Notes: generated by a model not told the origin, from the sequence alone. DNA of 64,000 nt from Neptunomonas antarctica (GCF_001305295.1 NZ_LJSI01000042.1:62001-126000), one strand, 5' to 3'. Counted from the first letter of the stretch, positions 1 through 10,718 are shown. Made by a program: numbers and translations.

Positions 1-502
1 CAACATAGCACTGCTCAGTTCCGCAGGATTCATCCCTGAGATACTTGTAAGTATATTTCTCGATTTCAAATGATGTCAAATCCTCATAGGCAAACTCGGA
101 GCCCATGAAGGGGCCTGACTTGTTACGTGAAGCTATCCGTTTAACGCGCTTAAGAGCAGGCAGGTAAAGCCATTGGTCATCAGCTTCGCCTGGATGGGAG
201 AAACTTAAAAAAGCGGTGCCTTTTACATCCAGTGGCCTATCAAAAATACTCAGGCTTTTATCGCCATCATCCTTTTTTTCAAGCGATTGCATGCGGATAT
301 CACGGATGCTTTCCTGCCCCTCGCTATTGCGTAGGACCATTTGCATCTGGGCTGTCATATCTGTCCAGCCGATATCACTTTGTTTGGTTTGTTTGGCAAT
401 CGCCAGGCCTTTTTCCTCTGCTGTTTCTGCGTAGGAAAAGGACGCACTTGCGAGCAGAATGGCAGGAAGCAGCCAATTAATTGTTTTTGCTTGAAGGTTC
501 AT
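1..502 (-). CDS. LolA-like outer membrane lipoprotein-sorting family protein (3' end outside window)
   Basis: About 167 codons are present; the C-terminus lies beyond base 1. Translation from the ATG at 500-502 gives a signal peptide of about 25 residues ending SFSYA before ETAEEKG. The mature part contains WLYLPALKRVKRI and GPFMGSEFAYEDL, typical of the LolA-like family found beside MMPL/RND-type transporters. Such proteins are periplasmic and are thought to bind lipidic substrates for, or hand them to, the partner transporter. The start overlaps the end of the upstream MMPL gene by 26 bases, so the two are almost certainly co-transcribed and translationally coupled. The substrate cannot be read from sequence. 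Confidence 0.8.
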   Translation of the reverse strand, partial: MNLQAKTINWLLPAILLASASFSYAETAEEKGLAIAKQTKQSDIGWTDMTAQMQMVLRNSEGQESIRDIRMQSLEKKDDGDKSLSIFDRPLDVKGTAFLSFSHPGEADDQWLYLPALKRVKRIASRNKSGPFMGSEFAYEDLTSFEIEKYTYKYLRDESCGTEQCYV

Positions 503-2822
503 GCAGAGCTCCTTTTGTGCTGTCTGTCTGGTTTTCGTATCTGGGTGTTGTATCTAGTTTCATGAGAAGTGGTGGTAAAAACAAGAAATCTACCACCAAC
601 GCAATCAGTATAGTAATAGCGGTCAGCAAACCCATATCAGCATTAATTTTGAAACTGGATTGAGCAAGCACCATAAAGCCAGCGACCAGAACAAGGGAGG
701 TGATCCAGAGTGCGCGGCCAACACTCGCGAAGGCGTATTGAACGGCCTCGTGAGAGTTTTTATTCTTCTGTTCGCGGGCATAACGGTACTTACTGAGAAA
801 GTGCACCGTATCGTCCACGATAATGCCTAATGTCATACCTGCAACCACTGACAGCGCTAAACCAACCTGACCATCAATAAAATACCAGAGTCCAAAGCCC
901 ATTGCAGCAGGCGCCAAGTTAGGCAGCAAGCTAATAAGTCCGTAGCGTACTGAGCGCAGAGCTATGCCTAATAGGGCTGATATCAGGATTAAAGCCAGCG
1001 TGATGCCGATAAGCATACTATGAATATTGCGCTGGCCAATGTGAGCAAACATTAACGGCGGACTGGCAACCAATATATTGTATTGTGGTGCATTGTCTGC
1101 AAACCATTGGTACAGGCGTTCTTCTAGTTCAATTTGTTCATTACTGGTCAGGTTTTTAAAGGTGCCTATGACGCGCGTAGATGATTTATCAACATTTAAC
1201 TGGTTGTTAAGATCGAGACCATACGGAAGTGACATTTCATAAAGTAACAGATACTGCGCCGCTAATTCCCGACTCTCCGGTAGGGTATAAAAAGCGGGAT
1301 TATCGGCGTGCATATTTTTGTTAAGGCGTTTAATGATATCCGTCAGAGTACTGACGTGGTCTGTTTCAGGTTGAGTACGAAGCCAGCCACTGAAGTTATC
1401 AAGTGCTTTAAGGTAGGCGGGTTCATTGATGCCGCCAGATTCGCCTGACTTGATAGATATTTCAATAGAGGTCATACCTGAAATATTATCCTGCATGAAA
1501 TCAGTGGCCTGGCGAAACGGCACTGTCTTATCGAAGTATTTAACAAAGTCATCGTTGAGCGTGTTTAGTGGCACAAAAACCACCATCGATAGAATAACAA
1601 GGGTCATTCCGGGGAGTAAAATATTGCGCTTATTGATGACAAATGCCGAAAACTTATCCATCAAGTCACTGTTCTCAGTGTTCTGCGGCTTAACCTTAAT
1701 GGGTAATAACATGAGCAGGGCAGGGAAAACCGTAATCGACAAGAGGAACGCGATCATGACGCCTGCGGCGACCATGTTGCCCAAGTCTCGAAAAGGAGGA
1801 GAGTCGGAAAAGTTCATGCTCAGGAAGCCAATGGCTGTGGTGATACTGGTCAGAAAAATGGGGTTGAAATTAATCCGCAAGCTACTTATAAGTGCAGCCC
1901 GTTTCTCCGCGCCGTGACGTAATTCATAGAAAAATGTCGTTAAAATATGCACACAATCAGCAACGGCAAGCGTTAGAAGTATGGTGGGTGCACTGATTGA
2001 TGGTGCTGTAAGGTAGAACCCTGTCCAGCCGGCTAATCCCATTGTACTAAAAATAGTGAAAATGATAACGATGATGGTCGCCAAGGTTCCGCTGAACGTG
2101 CGCAGGAAAAAAATCATTGCTAAAACAACGACGCCAAACATGAGAGGAATAAGCGTTTCACTGTCGTATTGTGCTGACTCAGCAAAGCTGTTGTTCATAA
2201 TAATCATGCCAGAGAGGTAAAGATCCATATCTGGGTTTTCGGAGAGGAAATTCGTTTTCATTTCTCGGATTTTACTAACGACCTCAGGACCCTCCTCGAC
2301 GGGGTTGATTCCGGGTAACTGGATAGTCACATTAACAACACTAACATGCCCTTCAGGAGAAATAAGTTTACTTCGCATCAGAGGATCGTTAACGATCAGC
2401 TCTGTCAGTGCAGGCATATCGGCTGACGTTAGACGTGTGGGATCAAACACCATATCTTCAACGATTAAGTCGTCTTCTTCAGCCCTTGTGTACTGGAAGT
2501 TAGTGATTGAGTCTACACGGGTTGAATAAGGCACCTGCCAGGACTCATGGGTTAGTTTGTGAATAGCGGCGAGTCGCTTAGGCGTAAAAACCACACCCTC
2601 TTTTGGCGCGATGATAAAAACGGCGTTATCACTTTTACTGTAAATTTTCTGCATGCTTTCAAACGAGGTGAGCTGCGGGTTTTCTTCACTAAAGAAAACA
2701 CGATAGTCGCTCTTAAATACCAGGTTTTTAGCGCCTGCAGTGGCCAGTATCACTAATATGATGCTGGCAAGTAAAATCCAGATAGGATGTTTAAGTGCAA
2801 TATCATATATGCGCTCTCTCAT
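477..2822 (-). CDS. MMPL/RND-superfamily inner membrane transporter
   Basis: 781 residues, with two repeats of an N-terminal TM helix, a large periplasmic domain and a block of about five TM helices. The first helix is near residues 13-32. The TM4-like motifs are ADCVHILTTFFYEL in repeat 1 and GIIVDDTVHFLSKYRYA in repeat 2, where the acidic residues probably carry the proton relay. This architecture matches the MMPL family of proton-driven exporters of lipids or hydrophobic compounds. The ATG at 2820-2822 is preceded by GGGAG at good spacing. The downstream gene is a LolA-like periplasmic protein overlapping by 26 bases, a pairing common for envelope lipid trafficking. ppsR lies 60 bp upstream on the same strand and could share a transcript. 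Confidence 0.85.
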   Translation of the reverse strand: MRERIYDIALKHPIWILLASIILVILATAGAKNLVFKSDYRVFFSEENPQLTSFESMQKIYSKSDNAVFIIAPKEGVVFTPKRLAAIHKLTHESWQVPYSTRVDSITNFQYTRAEEDDLIVEDMVFDPTRLTSADMPALTELIVNDPLMRSKLISPEGHVSVVNVTIQLPGINPVEEGPEVVSKIREMKTNFLSENPDMDLYLSGMIIMNNSFAESAQYDSETLIPLMFGVVVLAMIFFLRTFSGTLATIIVIIFTIFSTMGLAGWTGFYLTAPSISAPTILLTLAVADCVHILTTFFYELRHGAEKRAALISSLRINFNPIFLTSITTAIGFLSMNFSDSPPFRDLGNMVAAGVMIAFLLSITVFPALLMLLPIKVKPQNTENSDLMDKFSAFVINKRNILLPGMTLVILSMVVFVPLNTLNDDFVKYFDKTVPFRQATDFMQDNISGMTSIEISIKSGESGGINEPAYLKALDNFSGWLRTQPETDHVSTLTDIIKRLNKNMHADNPAFYTLPESRELAAQYLLLYEMSLPYGLDLNNQLNVDKSSTRVIGTFKNLTSNEQIELEERLYQWFADNAPQYNILVASPPLMFAHIGQRNIHSMLIGITLALILISALLGIALRSVRYGLISLLPNLAPAAMGFGLWYFIDGQVGLALSVVAGMTLGIIVDDTVHFLSKYRYAREQKNKNSHEAVQYAFASVGRALWITSLVLVAGFMVLAQSSFKINADMGLLTAITILIALVVDFLFLPPLLMKLDTTPRYENQTDSTKGALHEPSSKNN

Positions 2823-2882
2823 GAGTCACTCCCTTTATGGCTGCCATTCGTCTAAATGATTGGCTGCAGTATAAATGCAAAA

Positions 2883-3704
2883 TTAATTATTAAATCTGCG
2901 TTGTAGGCCTCGGTCAGCCATGATGCGTGTAGAAATTTCTTCAATTGAAAATGTGGTGGTGTTGATATAGGGGATGAGCGACTTTTTAAAAAGTTGTTCA
3001 ACAAATCGAATTTCAACATCACATTGATTCAGTGAGGAGTAACGACTGTTAGGGCGGCGCTCATGGCGGATAGCAGTGAGCTGAAAAGGATCAATCGTTA
3101 GCCCGTAAAGTTTATCTTTATAGGGTTGTAAGCATTCTGGCAGTGCATTATGTTCCAGGTCTTCTTCTGTCAGTGGATAGTTGGCTGCACGTATGCCAAA
3201 TTGCAAGGCCATGTAAAGACAGGTGGGTGTCTTACCGCAGCGTGAAACGCCGACCAGTATAATATCGGCTTTGCTGTATTGTTTAGTGCGTGCACCATCG
3301 TCATTTTCAAGGGCGAAATTTATTGAATCAATACGATCTTTATAACGGTTGGCTTCGACGATAGCGTGTGACTTACCGACTGAATAAGATGAATGGGTAC
3401 AAAATTCAAGTTCAAGGGGTTTGATAAAGGTCGAGAATACGTCAATCTTTAAGGTGTCGCAGCCGTTTAAAATTTGTCTGATCTCATCATTGACGATAGT
3501 GTCAATCAAGATCGGTCTTAGTCCATCTTTTATGCCGGCAGTGGTTATCAACTTAACCGTTTCCGCCGCTTTTTCCGGTGTGTTGATATAGGGAAGAGTG
3601 AATTTTTCAAATTCAATCTCTGCAAATTGCGCAAGCAGACTATCGCCTAACGCTTCAGCAGTAATGCCAGTGCCATCTGAAATAAAAAATACGGTACGCT
3701 TCAT
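2883..3704 (-). CDS. ppsR: PEP synthase regulatory protein (kinase/pyrophosphorylase)
   Basis: 273 residues, the usual length for the DUF299/PpsR family. The nucleotide-binding P-loop is GVSRCGKT at residues 152-159, followed by [19 protein letters not shown] as in the family. The N-terminal [15 protein letters not shown] is also characteristic. Known family role: ADP-dependent phosphorylation that inactivates phosphoenolpyruvate synthase, and Pi-dependent dephosphorylation that reactivates it. Its target ppsA lies nearby in the divergent direction, separated by a DTW-domain gene. The intergenic region towards that gene (3705-3887) must hold divergent promoters; no operator could be assigned with confidence. 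Confidence 0.95.
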   Translation of the reverse strand: MKRTVFFISDGTGITAEALGDSLLAQFAEIEFEKFTLPYINTPEKAAETVKLITTAGIKDGLRPILIDTIVNDEIRQILNGCDTLKIDVFSTFIKPLELEFCTHSSYSVGKSHAIVEANRYKDRIDSINFALENDDGARTKQYSKADIILVGVSRCGKTPTCLYMALQFGIRAANYPLTEEDLEHNALPECLQPYKDKLYGLTIDPFQLTAIRHERRPNSRYSSLNQCDVEIRFVEQLFKKSLIPYINTTTFSIEEISTRIMADRGLQRRFNN

Positions 3705-3887
3705 GCCATTCTCAATACGTATATAAGCTGCAGATTATAGCAAACAAGCCTTATGACAGCAGCGTTAATGCAACGTATCTCGTTGATGAATTTATCTGCA
3801 CAACCATCTAGCTGCATAAATCGTGAGAAAACTATATCACGGTTATATATAATTATTGTTCGTAATATTAAGACAAGTGTAAACCTA

Positions 3888-4412
3888 ATGCATATTATTT
3901 TACTGACCCATGAAAGGGAGCTCGATAAAAAAACTAATACAGGTCGGCTCGTTGAAGTGATCGACGGTCTGCATGTCACGCGTATTATATGGAAGCGTAC
4001 TGAACCCGATCCTGCATTGTTGGCGTGGATTGGCCAAGGGGGTGTGGGCCTTCTGTATCCTGATCCAGCAGAGCTGGCAGGCGGACCAAACCCACCGCTA
4101 ACGGATTCGTTTTTTAGTGCGCCTGCTTCACTTAACCATTTTATTCTGATCGATAGTACGTGGCAGGAGGCACGCAAAATCTATAATCGTAGCCCGTATC
4201 TCCAATCTCTGCCTCGCGTATTACTGGAGTCCGCACCTCCTTCGTTATTTACTTTGCGGCGTAATCAGATTGAAGGGGGGCTATGTACAGCGGAGAGTGT
4301 GGTCACTTTATTACGTTTAAAGCATCAAAATAGTCTTGCAAATCAGCTTGAAACGGACTTTCATGCTTTTGTCGGGCATGTGCCCGGCCGGCTGAATCAA
4401 GAATCAGTTTAA
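3888..4412 (+). CDS. DTW-domain protein, probable tRNA-uridine aminocarboxypropyltransferase
   Basis: 174 residues from the ATG at 3888. The ORF can be opened upstream to 3753, but MHIILLTHERELDKKTNTG is the usual start of this short subfamily. The hallmark motif is IDSTWQEARKIYNRSPYL (the D-x-T-W signature), and GGLCTAESVV is also conserved. Characterised relatives (TapT/TuaA of E. coli, human DTWD1/2) transfer the 3-amino-3-carboxypropyl group of SAM to uridine in tRNA. The N-terminal cysteine cluster of longer family members is absent. It sits between ppsR and ppsA; that position suggests nothing about gluconeogenesis and may be accidental. The tRNA position modified is inferred from the family only. 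Confidence 0.8.
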   Translation: MHIILLTHERELDKKTNTGRLVEVIDGLHVTRIIWKRTEPDPALLAWIGQGGVGLLYPDPAELAGGPNPPLTDSFFSAPASLNHFILIDSTWQEARKIYNRSPYLQSLPRVLLESAPPSLFTLRRNQIEGGLCTAESVVTLLRLKHQNSLANQLETDFHAFVGHVPGRLNQESV

Positions 4413-4539
4413 ACGCTGACCTGAGTTTTGCATTTTCTTCTGAAAATTAACGTATGCTGTCACCATTACAGTGCTGAAATAATAAAAAACAGAATTATTA
4501 ATAGTGTTACACAGTGCTTAGGTTCGATAGTAGGAGTGA

Positions 4540-6915
4540 ATGGCTTTGCATAATTACGTATTACGTCTTGATCAGGCGGGTATGGGAGATGTTGAAAAGG
4601 TAGGCGGTAAAAACGCATCATTAGGCGAGATGATTAGCCAGCTGAGCGCTGCGGGTATCAAAGTGCCCGGTGGGTTTGCTACCACTGCTGAAGCATTTCG
4701 AGATTTTCTGACCTTTGGTGGGTTGGAAGAAAAAATAAATTCACTCCTGCATCCATTGGATGTCAACGATGTCGTTGCACTAGCGGCAGCAGGTAAGCAG
4801 ATTCGGCAGTGGATTTATGATGCGCAATTGCAACCTGAGCTTAATCTCGCCATAGAATTAGCCTTTGCTGACATGGCGGGTAATGATACCGCGATGACCG
4901 TCGCTGTGCGGTCTTCTGCCACGGCGGAAGACCTGCCCGACGCATCATTTGCGGGCCAGCAGGAGACTTTTCTTAACATCCGCGGGCTGGATAATATAAA
5001 GCAAGCGATCAAAGAGGTGTTTGCTTCTCTGTATAATGATCGTGCTATTTCATATCGTGTACACCATAATTTTGAACATAAAGATGTTGCTTTATCTGCG
5101 GGTGTCCAGCGAATGGTGCGAAGTGAAACAAGCGCCTCGGGTGTTATGTTTTCAATGGATACCGAATCCGGTTTTAAACATGTGGTGTTTATTACTGCCT
5201 CCTATGGATTAGGAGAAACTATTGTTCAGGGCGCGGTTAATCCTGATGAGTTTTATGTATATAAGCCGACACTAAAACAAAAAATACCGTCCATTTTACG
5301 CAGAACTTTAGGGTCTAAAGCGATCAAAATGGTGTATTCCGGCGAAGGCTCAACCAGTCGGGCAGTTGAGACTGTAACCGTAGACGCTAAGGACCGAAAT
5401 CGCTTTTGTATCAATGATGATGATGTGCAAGCGCTAGCTGAAATAGCCATCATTATCGAAGATCACTATCAACGTCCAATGGATATCGAGTGGGCCAAAG
5501 ATGGTGATGATGGTCAGTTATATGTTGTTCAAGCCAGACCAGAAACAGTCCGTAGTCGGGATAACGGCAATGTTATTGAACGCTATTTATTAAAAGAAAA
5601 AGGCAACGTTCTGGTTGAAGGGCGTTCAGTCGGGCATCGTATCGGCTCTGGGCCGGTTCGCCTGGTGTCTAATATCTCCGAAATGGCCATTGTCCAGCCA
5701 GGTGATGTACTGGTGACTGATATGACAGATCCTGATTGGGAGCCTGTTATGAAGCGTGCTGCCGCTATCGTCACTAATCGTGGAGGCCGCACCTGTCATG
5801 CCGCCATCATCGCCCGTGAACTCGGAATTCCCGCGATAGTAGGATGTGGCGATGCGACTGATAGGCTTCGCAACGGTCAGGTAGTTACTGTTTCTTGTGC
5901 AGAAGGTGATACAGGACGCGCTTATGAAGGGCGTCTGAATTTCGAACACCAAACCAATAGCGTGGACTCAATGCCCACATTACCGTTCGATATAATGATG
6001 AACGTCGGTAATCCAGATCGTGCTTTTGATTTTCAATCGCTGCCAAATGCGGGTGTAGGTCTTGCCCGGCTTGAGTTCATTATTAATCGAATGATCGGTG
6101 TTCATCCCAAAGCATTATTGAATATGGATGAGCAGCCCCTCGAAGTTCGTCAGGTAATCGAAAGACGTATTGCGGGATATGATGGGCCGATTAATTTTTA
6201 TATTGATAAGCTGGTTGAAGGTATTGCAACCTTGGCTGCCGCTTTTTACCCTAAAAAAGTCATTGTCAGAATGTCTGATTTTAAATCGAATGAATATGGC
6301 CATCTTATTGGTGGTGATCAGTACGAACCCAGTGAAGAAAACCCTATGTTGGGATTCAGAGGCGCGGCGCGTTATATCTCTGATTCGTTTCGTGACTGTT
6401 TTGAGCTTGAATGCCGGGCGCTTAAAAAAGTACGTGATGAAATGCGCCTCACCAATGTTGAAATAATGATTCCGTTTGTACGCACCGTCGGTGAAGCTAA
6501 ACAAGTCGTTGAGTTACTCGCAGAAAATGGACTAACAAGAGGAGAAAACGGATTACGTCTGATTATGATGTGCGAAATTCCGTCTAATGCTTTATTAGCC
6601 GATGAGTTTTTGGAGTATTTTGATGGTTTCTCTATCGGTTCCAACGATCTGACCCAGTTAACGTTGGGGCTGGACAGAGACTCTGGCGTGATTGCTCATC
6701 TCTTTGATGAACGTAATGATGCCGTTAAAAAGCTACTGAGCATGGCCATTGATGCGTGTAAAGCGAAAGGTAAATATATTGGGATTTGTGGCCAGGGGCC
6801 CTCTGATCATCCTGATCTGGCTAAATGGCTGATGGAGCAGGGGATCAACAGTGTCTCTCTTAATCCTGACTCTGTGCTGGATACCTGGTTCTTTTTAGCG
6901 AATGACCTCAGTTAA
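4540..6915 (+). CDS. ppsA: Phosphoenolpyruvate synthase
   Basis: 791 residues, essentially the E. coli length (792). It converts pyruvate, ATP and water to PEP, AMP and Pi for gluconeogenesis. Domain order: ATP-binding PPDK_N domain (about 17-350, with [19 protein letters not shown]), swivelling phosphohistidine domain with the catalytic His at residue 420 in [15 protein letters not shown], and the C-terminal TIM-barrel PEP/pyruvate domain ending with [21 protein letters not shown] ribosome-binding site precedes the ATG. The protein is expected to be switched by PpsR, encoded divergently about 0.8 kb upstream. A hairpin followed by a T-run terminator lies downstream. Confidence 0.97.
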   Translation: MALHNYVLRLDQAGMGDVEKVGGKNASLGEMISQLSAAGIKVPGGFATTAEAFRDFLTFGGLEEKINSLLHPLDVNDVVALAAAGKQIRQWIYDAQLQPELNLAIELAFADMAGNDTAMTVAVRSSATAEDLPDASFAGQQETFLNIRGLDNIKQAIKEVFASLYNDRAISYRVHHNFEHKDVALSAGVQRMVRSETSASGVMFSMDTESGFKHVVFITASYGLGETIVQGAVNPDEFYVYKPTLKQKIPSILRRTLGSKAIKMVYSGEGSTSRAVETVTVDAKDRNRFCINDDDVQALAEIAIIIEDHYQRPMDIEWAKDGDDGQLYVVQARPETVRSRDNGNVIERYLLKEKGNVLVEGRSVGHRIGSGPVRLVSNISEMAIVQPGDVLVTDMTDPDWEPVMKRAAAIVTNRGGRTCHAAIIARELGIPAIVGCGDATDRLRNGQVVTVSCAEGDTGRAYEGRLNFEHQTNSVDSMPTLPFDIMMNVGNPDRAFDFQSLPNAGVGLARLEFIINRMIGVHPKALLNMDEQPLEVRQVIERRIAGYDGPINFYIDKLVEGIATLAAAFYPKKVIVRMSDFKSNEYGHLIGGDQYEPSEENPMLGFRGAARYISDSFRDCFELECRALKKVRDEMRLTNVEIMIPFVRTVGEAKQVVELLAENGLTRGENGLRLIMMCEIPSNALLADEFLEYFDGFSIGSNDLTQLTLGLDRDSGVIAHLFDERNDAVKKLLSMAIDACKAKGKYIGICGQGPSDHPDLAKWLMEQGINSVSLNPDSVLDTWFFLANDLS

Positions 6916-6957
6916 TATAGTGATGTATTAGAAAGAGGTTTTTAGAAAAGGCATGTG

Positions 6958-7026
6958 GCCTCTTCAGACGACTGAAGAGGCTCATGTTTATAGTAGTTTG
7001 AGGCTGAATAATAAGCAGCCTTTTTT
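6958..7026 (+). terminator. Hairpin plus rho-independent terminator after ppsA
   Basis: Two structures are visible. The first is a perfect 9-bp stem, GCCTCTTCA at 6958-6966 and TGAAGAGGC at 6973-6981. The second is GGCTG at 7002-7006 pairing with CAGCC at 7016-7020, immediately followed by six T residues at 7021-7026, a classic intrinsic terminator on the + strand. It ends ppsA before the convergent proS stop at 7033. The first hairpin lacks a T-run and may protect the 3' end or slow polymerase. Confidence 0.75.
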
Positions 7027-7032
7027 ACGTTA

Positions 7033-8748
7033 TCAGCTAATGACTTTCTGTTTTAAAAACTCAATAATTCCGGTTGCAGGAACATCCTGCTTTTCAGTGT
7101 CGCGACGGCCTTTGTATTCATAGGCACCTGCGTCGATACCACGTTCGGAAACAACCAAGCGGTGCGGAAGTCCCATCAGTTCCATATCGGCAAATTTCAC
7201 ACCCGGACGCTCTTTACGGTCGTCCATTAATACTTCGATGCCTGCCGCTTTTAAATCAGCATAGATTTGATCCGAAACATCACGTACTTTTTCTGATTTA
7301 TCGTAGTTCAATGGTACCAGTGCAATCTGGAAGGGCGCCAGGCTGGCTGGCCAGATAATACCGTTTTCATCATGGTTCTGTTCAATGGCCGCAGCAACAA
7401 CGCGTGTAATCCCAACGCCGTAACATCCCATTTCTAATACGGTAGCTCTACCATTTTCATTGAGAACGGTAGCATTCATTGCTTCTGAATATTTTGTACC
7501 CAGCTGGAAGATATGACCCACTTCAATGCCGCGTTTGATTTGCAGCGTTCCTTGTCCGCAAGGGCTTGGGTCACCTTCTTTCACATTGCGAAGATCGGCA
7601 ATTTGCGGCGTAGGCAGATCGCGTTCCCAGTTGATATTCAGGTAATGCTTGTCTTCAATGTTAGCGCCGGCAGCAAAATCGGCCATAGTAGCAACACTGC
7701 GGTCAATAATGCAGGGGATAGTCAGATTCAACGGGCCTAATGAACCCGGGCCTGCGCCCATCACCTTCAACACTTCTTCTTCAGTTGCAAAAAGCAGCGG
7801 AGACGCAACGCCGGTCTGCTTCTCTGCTTTGATTTCGTTCAGGTCATGGTCGCCACGTACCAGTAGAGCAATGAAGTCCGCTTCGCATTCTTCAGTAGCA
7901 GCAACAATCAATGTTTTAACGGTTTTCTCGATAGGCAGGTTAAACTGTTCGACCAGCGCATTAATCGTTTTCGCATTGGGCGTGTCAATCAGCGTCATTT
8001 CAGCAGAAGGTGTGGCTCTTTCACCTAGAGCGATGGCTTCTGCCATCTCAACATTGGCGGCATAATCACTGCCGTCAGAAAAAGCGATATCGTCTTCGCC
8101 AGAAGAGGCCAGCACATGAAATTCATGTGAGCCATTTCCGCCGATGGAGCCGTTATCAGCGATAACAGGACGGAAATCGAGACCTAAGCGCGTGAAAATA
8201 TTAGTGTAGGCCTGGTACATAATTTCGTAAGTGGCTTCCAGCGATTCACGCGAGGCATGAAAAGAGTAGGCATCTTTCATGATAAATTCACGTGAGCGCA
8301 TTACCCCGAAACGCGGGCGGATTTCATCACGGAACTTGGTTTGAATCTGATAGAAATTAGTGGGTAGTTGCTTATAACTTTTAATTTCATTACGTACGAT
8401 ATCAGTAATCACCTCTTCATGCGTAGGGCCTACACAAAAAGCGCGATTGTTGCGATCAGTTAAACGCAATAGTTCAGGACCATACTGTTCCCAGCGGCCT
8501 GATTCTTGCCATAGTTCGGCTGGCTGTATAGCCGGCATTAGTATTTCCATGGCGCCGGCATTATCCATCTCTTCTCTGACGATACGTTCGACTTTACGCA
8601 GTGTACGTAAGCCCATAGGAAGCCAGGAGTAGAGTCCTGACGCTTCGCGTCTGATCATTCCGGCGCGTAGCATCAACTGGTGGCTGATGACTTCAGCATC
8701 TGAAGGAGTCTCTTTGAGCGTTGCGATAAGAAATTGGCTGGCGCGCAT
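7033..8748 (-). CDS. proS: Prolyl-tRNA synthetase (bacterial type with editing domain)
   Basis: 571 residues, matching the bacterial ProS length (E. coli 572). It charges tRNA-Pro. The class II catalytic core is at the N-terminus ([52 protein letters not shown]). The long insertion at about residues 230-400 is the INS editing domain that clears Ala-tRNA-Pro, and the anticodon-binding domain is at the C-terminus ([28 protein letters not shown]). It is monocistronic and convergent with ppsA. No strong Shine-Dalgarno precedes the ATG at 8748. An unusual direct repeat lies in its upstream region. Confidence 0.97.
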   Translation of the reverse strand: MRASQFLIATLKETPSDAEVISHQLMLRAGMIRREASGLYSWLPMGLRTLRKVERIVREEMDNAGAMEILMPAIQPAELWQESGRWEQYGPELLRLTDRNNRAFCVGPTHEEVITDIVRNEIKSYKQLPTNFYQIQTKFRDEIRPRFGVMRSREFIMKDAYSFHASRESLEATYEIMYQAYTNIFTRLGLDFRPVIADNGSIGGNGSHEFHVLASSGEDDIAFSDGSDYAANVEMAEAIALGERATPSAEMTLIDTPNAKTINALVEQFNLPIEKTVKTLIVAATEECEADFIALLVRGDHDLNEIKAEKQTGVASPLLFATEEEVLKVMGAGPGSLGPLNLTIPCIIDRSVATMADFAAGANIEDKHYLNINWERDLPTPQIADLRNVKEGDPSPCGQGTLQIKRGIEVGHIFQLGTKYSEAMNATVLNENGRATVLEMGCYGVGITRVVAAAIEQNHDENGIIWPASLAPFQIALVPLNYDKSEKVRDVSDQIYADLKAAGIEVLMDDRKERPGVKFADMELMGLPHRLVVSERGIDAGAYEYKGRRDTEKQDVPATGIIEFLKQKVIS

Positions 8749-8766
8749 AGCAATTATGACCTTTAC

Positions 8767-8841
8767 ATGGATATGTGTCGTTAGGGAAAAGTTCGCTTGA
8801 AAATCGCATTATTCTATGGATATGTGTCGTTAGGGACAAGT
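8767..8841. repeat. 26-bp direct repeat upstream of proS
   Basis: The sequence ATGGATATGTGTCGTTAGGG and its continuation occurs at 8767-8792 and again at 8816-8841, with one mismatch over 26 bases and a start-to-start offset of 49 bases. The first copy begins 19 bases upstream of the proS start codon. A pair at this spacing on the promoter side of proS could be a binding site or a short duplication. No known protein is assigned. Confidence 0.7.
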
Positions 8842-9132
8842 CAGCGGGCCATTAATACTGATTATTTTCCTGCTTAATGTGCAAAACAACGCTATGGGAA
8901 TGTTAAATTACCGTTTGATGATGGGCTTTGTGTCATATCCTGTACATAATACAGTGCTCTTTGACAACTTATGCAGTACCTTCTGCGGTTCTTCATATGT
9001 CAATGATCAGAAGCGTTGGCGACAGTTGTTTATATGTATTGATACAGGTAATCTTTGCCGCGTTAATATCAGGCCAAGTGATAAGATCAGTATTTCGTTT
9101 ACTTTATGATTTTTTAGTTTAATTGGGTTTTT
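8842..9132. other. Non-coding stretch before the 9.1 kb kinase gene
   Basis: Apart from the proS-side repeat, I see no recognisable gene or RNA between proS and the kinase at 9133. Two overlapping ORFs of 64-76 codons in different frames lack ribosome-binding sites and family motifs. The stretch must hold the promoters of proS and of the kinase. Confidence 0.4.
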
Positions 9133-10644
9133 ATGAAAAGTATTTTATTAGTAGTCCTGCTTTCTATGCAGAGTTTCTGGGTTCAGGCGGGTATTCAAAG
9201 CATTTTTAAAGATGAAAATGGAAAAACCAACTGGCAAATCCTGGCGAACTGGAGCAGCGGCACACTGATTATTTTGTTATCTATTGTGGCTGTCAGCCTG
9301 TATTTTGCACGTCGCCGCGCTAGTAAAGCTAATCTTGAATTAACCGCCATCCGTAAAGATCTTGAGCTACGGGTGAAGGAACGGACCGCGACATTAGATG
9401 AGTCCAACCGTTTATTAATAACAAGTAACCAGTTACTAGAAGAGGAAGTGTCGCAACACGTCATAACCAGTGATCGACTGCGCTCTTCTGAGTCTTACAT
9501 CCGAGATATTCTTACCTCTATGCCGCTTATGTTGGTTGGCTTAGATAAAGAAGGCCGAGTGACTCAATGGAATAAACAAGTTGAAGATGTATCAGGCATT
9601 CCTGCTGCACACGCGTTGGGTAAAACCCTATGGGAAGCCTACCCTACGGTTTCTATAGCACCAGAGCAAATTCAACAGGTGATTGCAAACCAGGCGCCTA
9701 TCCACCTGAAACAAAGCCTGCGTAGTACAGAACATTACGATATCACGATCTATCCTTTAAAAGGCCAGGAGGATGCAGGCGTTGTTATTCTGGTTGATGA
9801 TATCAGCAAGCAGACAGCTGCTGAAAACATGCTGATTCATAATGATAAGATGTCGTTCATGGGAGAGCTGGCCTCCACCATGGCGCATGATATCAATGTG
9901 CCATTACAGGCTATTTTAATGGACCTGAAGAGCTTCCAGCATACGCTAACAAACAAAGATTACGCGCAACAACCCATCGCTTCGCTGGATCAGGCTTCTA
10001 AGCTAAATACCATTCTTCATGATATGTCTGATAAAGGTGAACAAGTCTCTACTATTATCAGCAACCTCCTGACCTTTGCCCGTAGCCGTCATGAGAAAAA
10101 ACAGTTAGCTGACATTGTTGATATTATGGAGAATGCGATCAGTCTGGCGAATGATGTGATCTCAGTGTCTCCTAATTTACCTTTCAGTAAAGTGATACTA
10201 GAGCGTCATTTTGAGAAGAACTTGCCTTTGGTACCGTGTTATATCACAGAGCTTCAACAAGTCTTTCTTAGTCTGTTCCGCCATGCATGTCACGCGCTGG
10301 AATTGAAAATGGGTGAAGCGCAAACCCTTACTAAGGGTGCGCTGGCTAGCGGCAATACAACAGAAGGCGGGTTTAAGCCAACGATTAGAATCATACTGGC
10401 AGAGTGTTATGACAGCCTTTGGATAAAAATTCAGCATAATGGTATAGGACTGACTAACGAAGAACAGATGTGCTTGTTCGAGCCGTTTTTCAGTAATAAA
10501 GCACCTGAAGCCGATTTTGATGCGGGCCAGCGCCTGTCTTTTTCCTACTACATTGTGACAGAGCAACATCAGGGAAATATGGCGGTTACGTCAGATGTTA
10601 ATGTAGGTTCAACCGTCCATATTCAATTGCCGATAGAGCACTAA
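9133..10644 (+). CDS. Membrane PAS histidine-kinase-like protein with degenerate ATP-binding domain
   Basis: 503 residues. The N-terminus has a signal-like hydrophobic stretch (1-20) and a TM helix near 38-57, followed by a coiled coil (about 60-115) and a PAS domain (about 118-230, DILTSMPLMLVGLDKEGRV). The dimerisation/phosphoacceptor helix is MGELASTMAHDINVPLQAIL with His252. The ATPase part is poor: the N-box Asn is replaced (LSLFRHACHAL), the G1 DxGxG is HNGIGL with His435 in place of Asp, and the G2 GxGLGL is replaced by GQRLSFSYYIV. Known HATPases need these residues for ATP binding, so autophosphorylation is doubtful. No response regulator gene is adjacent. It may act as a sensor scaffold or phosphatase, or rely on another kinase. 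Confidence 0.8.
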   Translation: MKSILLVVLLSMQSFWVQAGIQSIFKDENGKTNWQILANWSSGTLIILLSIVAVSLYFARRRASKANLELTAIRKDLELRVKERTATLDESNRLLITSNQLLEEEVSQHVITSDRLRSSESYIRDILTSMPLMLVGLDKEGRVTQWNKQVEDVSGIPAAHALGKTLWEAYPTVSIAPEQIQQVIANQAPIHLKQSLRSTEHYDITIYPLKGQEDAGVVILVDDISKQTAAENMLIHNDKMSFMGELASTMAHDINVPLQAILMDLKSFQHTLTNKDYAQQPIASLDQASKLNTILHDMSDKGEQVSTIISNLLTFARSRHEKKQLADIVDIMENAISLANDVISVSPNLPFSKVILERHFEKNLPLVPCYITELQQVFLSLFRHACHALELKMGEAQTLTKGALASGNTTEGGFKPTIRIILAECYDSLWIKIQHNGIGLTNEEQMCLFEPFFSNKAPEADFDAGQRLSFSYYIVTEQHQGNMAVTSDVNVGSTVHIQLPIEH

Positions 10645-10656
10645 TCAGCCTCGTAT

Positions 10657-10685
10657 CGGTTCAGCTCTGCAAAACATCTGAACCG
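10657..10685. terminator. Hairpin between convergent genes
   Basis: CGGTTCAG at 10657-10664 pairs with CTGAACCG at 10678-10685, a perfect 8-bp stem with a 13-base loop. It lies just after the kinase stop and before the convergent hlyU-like gene. The following CTTT is only a weak T-tract, so termination is plausible rather than certain. Confidence 0.5.
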
Positions 10686-10718
10686 CTTTGGTTAATGGGA
10701 TCAGTAGCCTTGAGTAGG

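Noticed and set aside
8879-9122. Two overlapping ORFs of 64-76 codons before the kinase gene
   Set aside because: No ribosome site, no family motif and they overlap each other in different frames; treated as non-coding.
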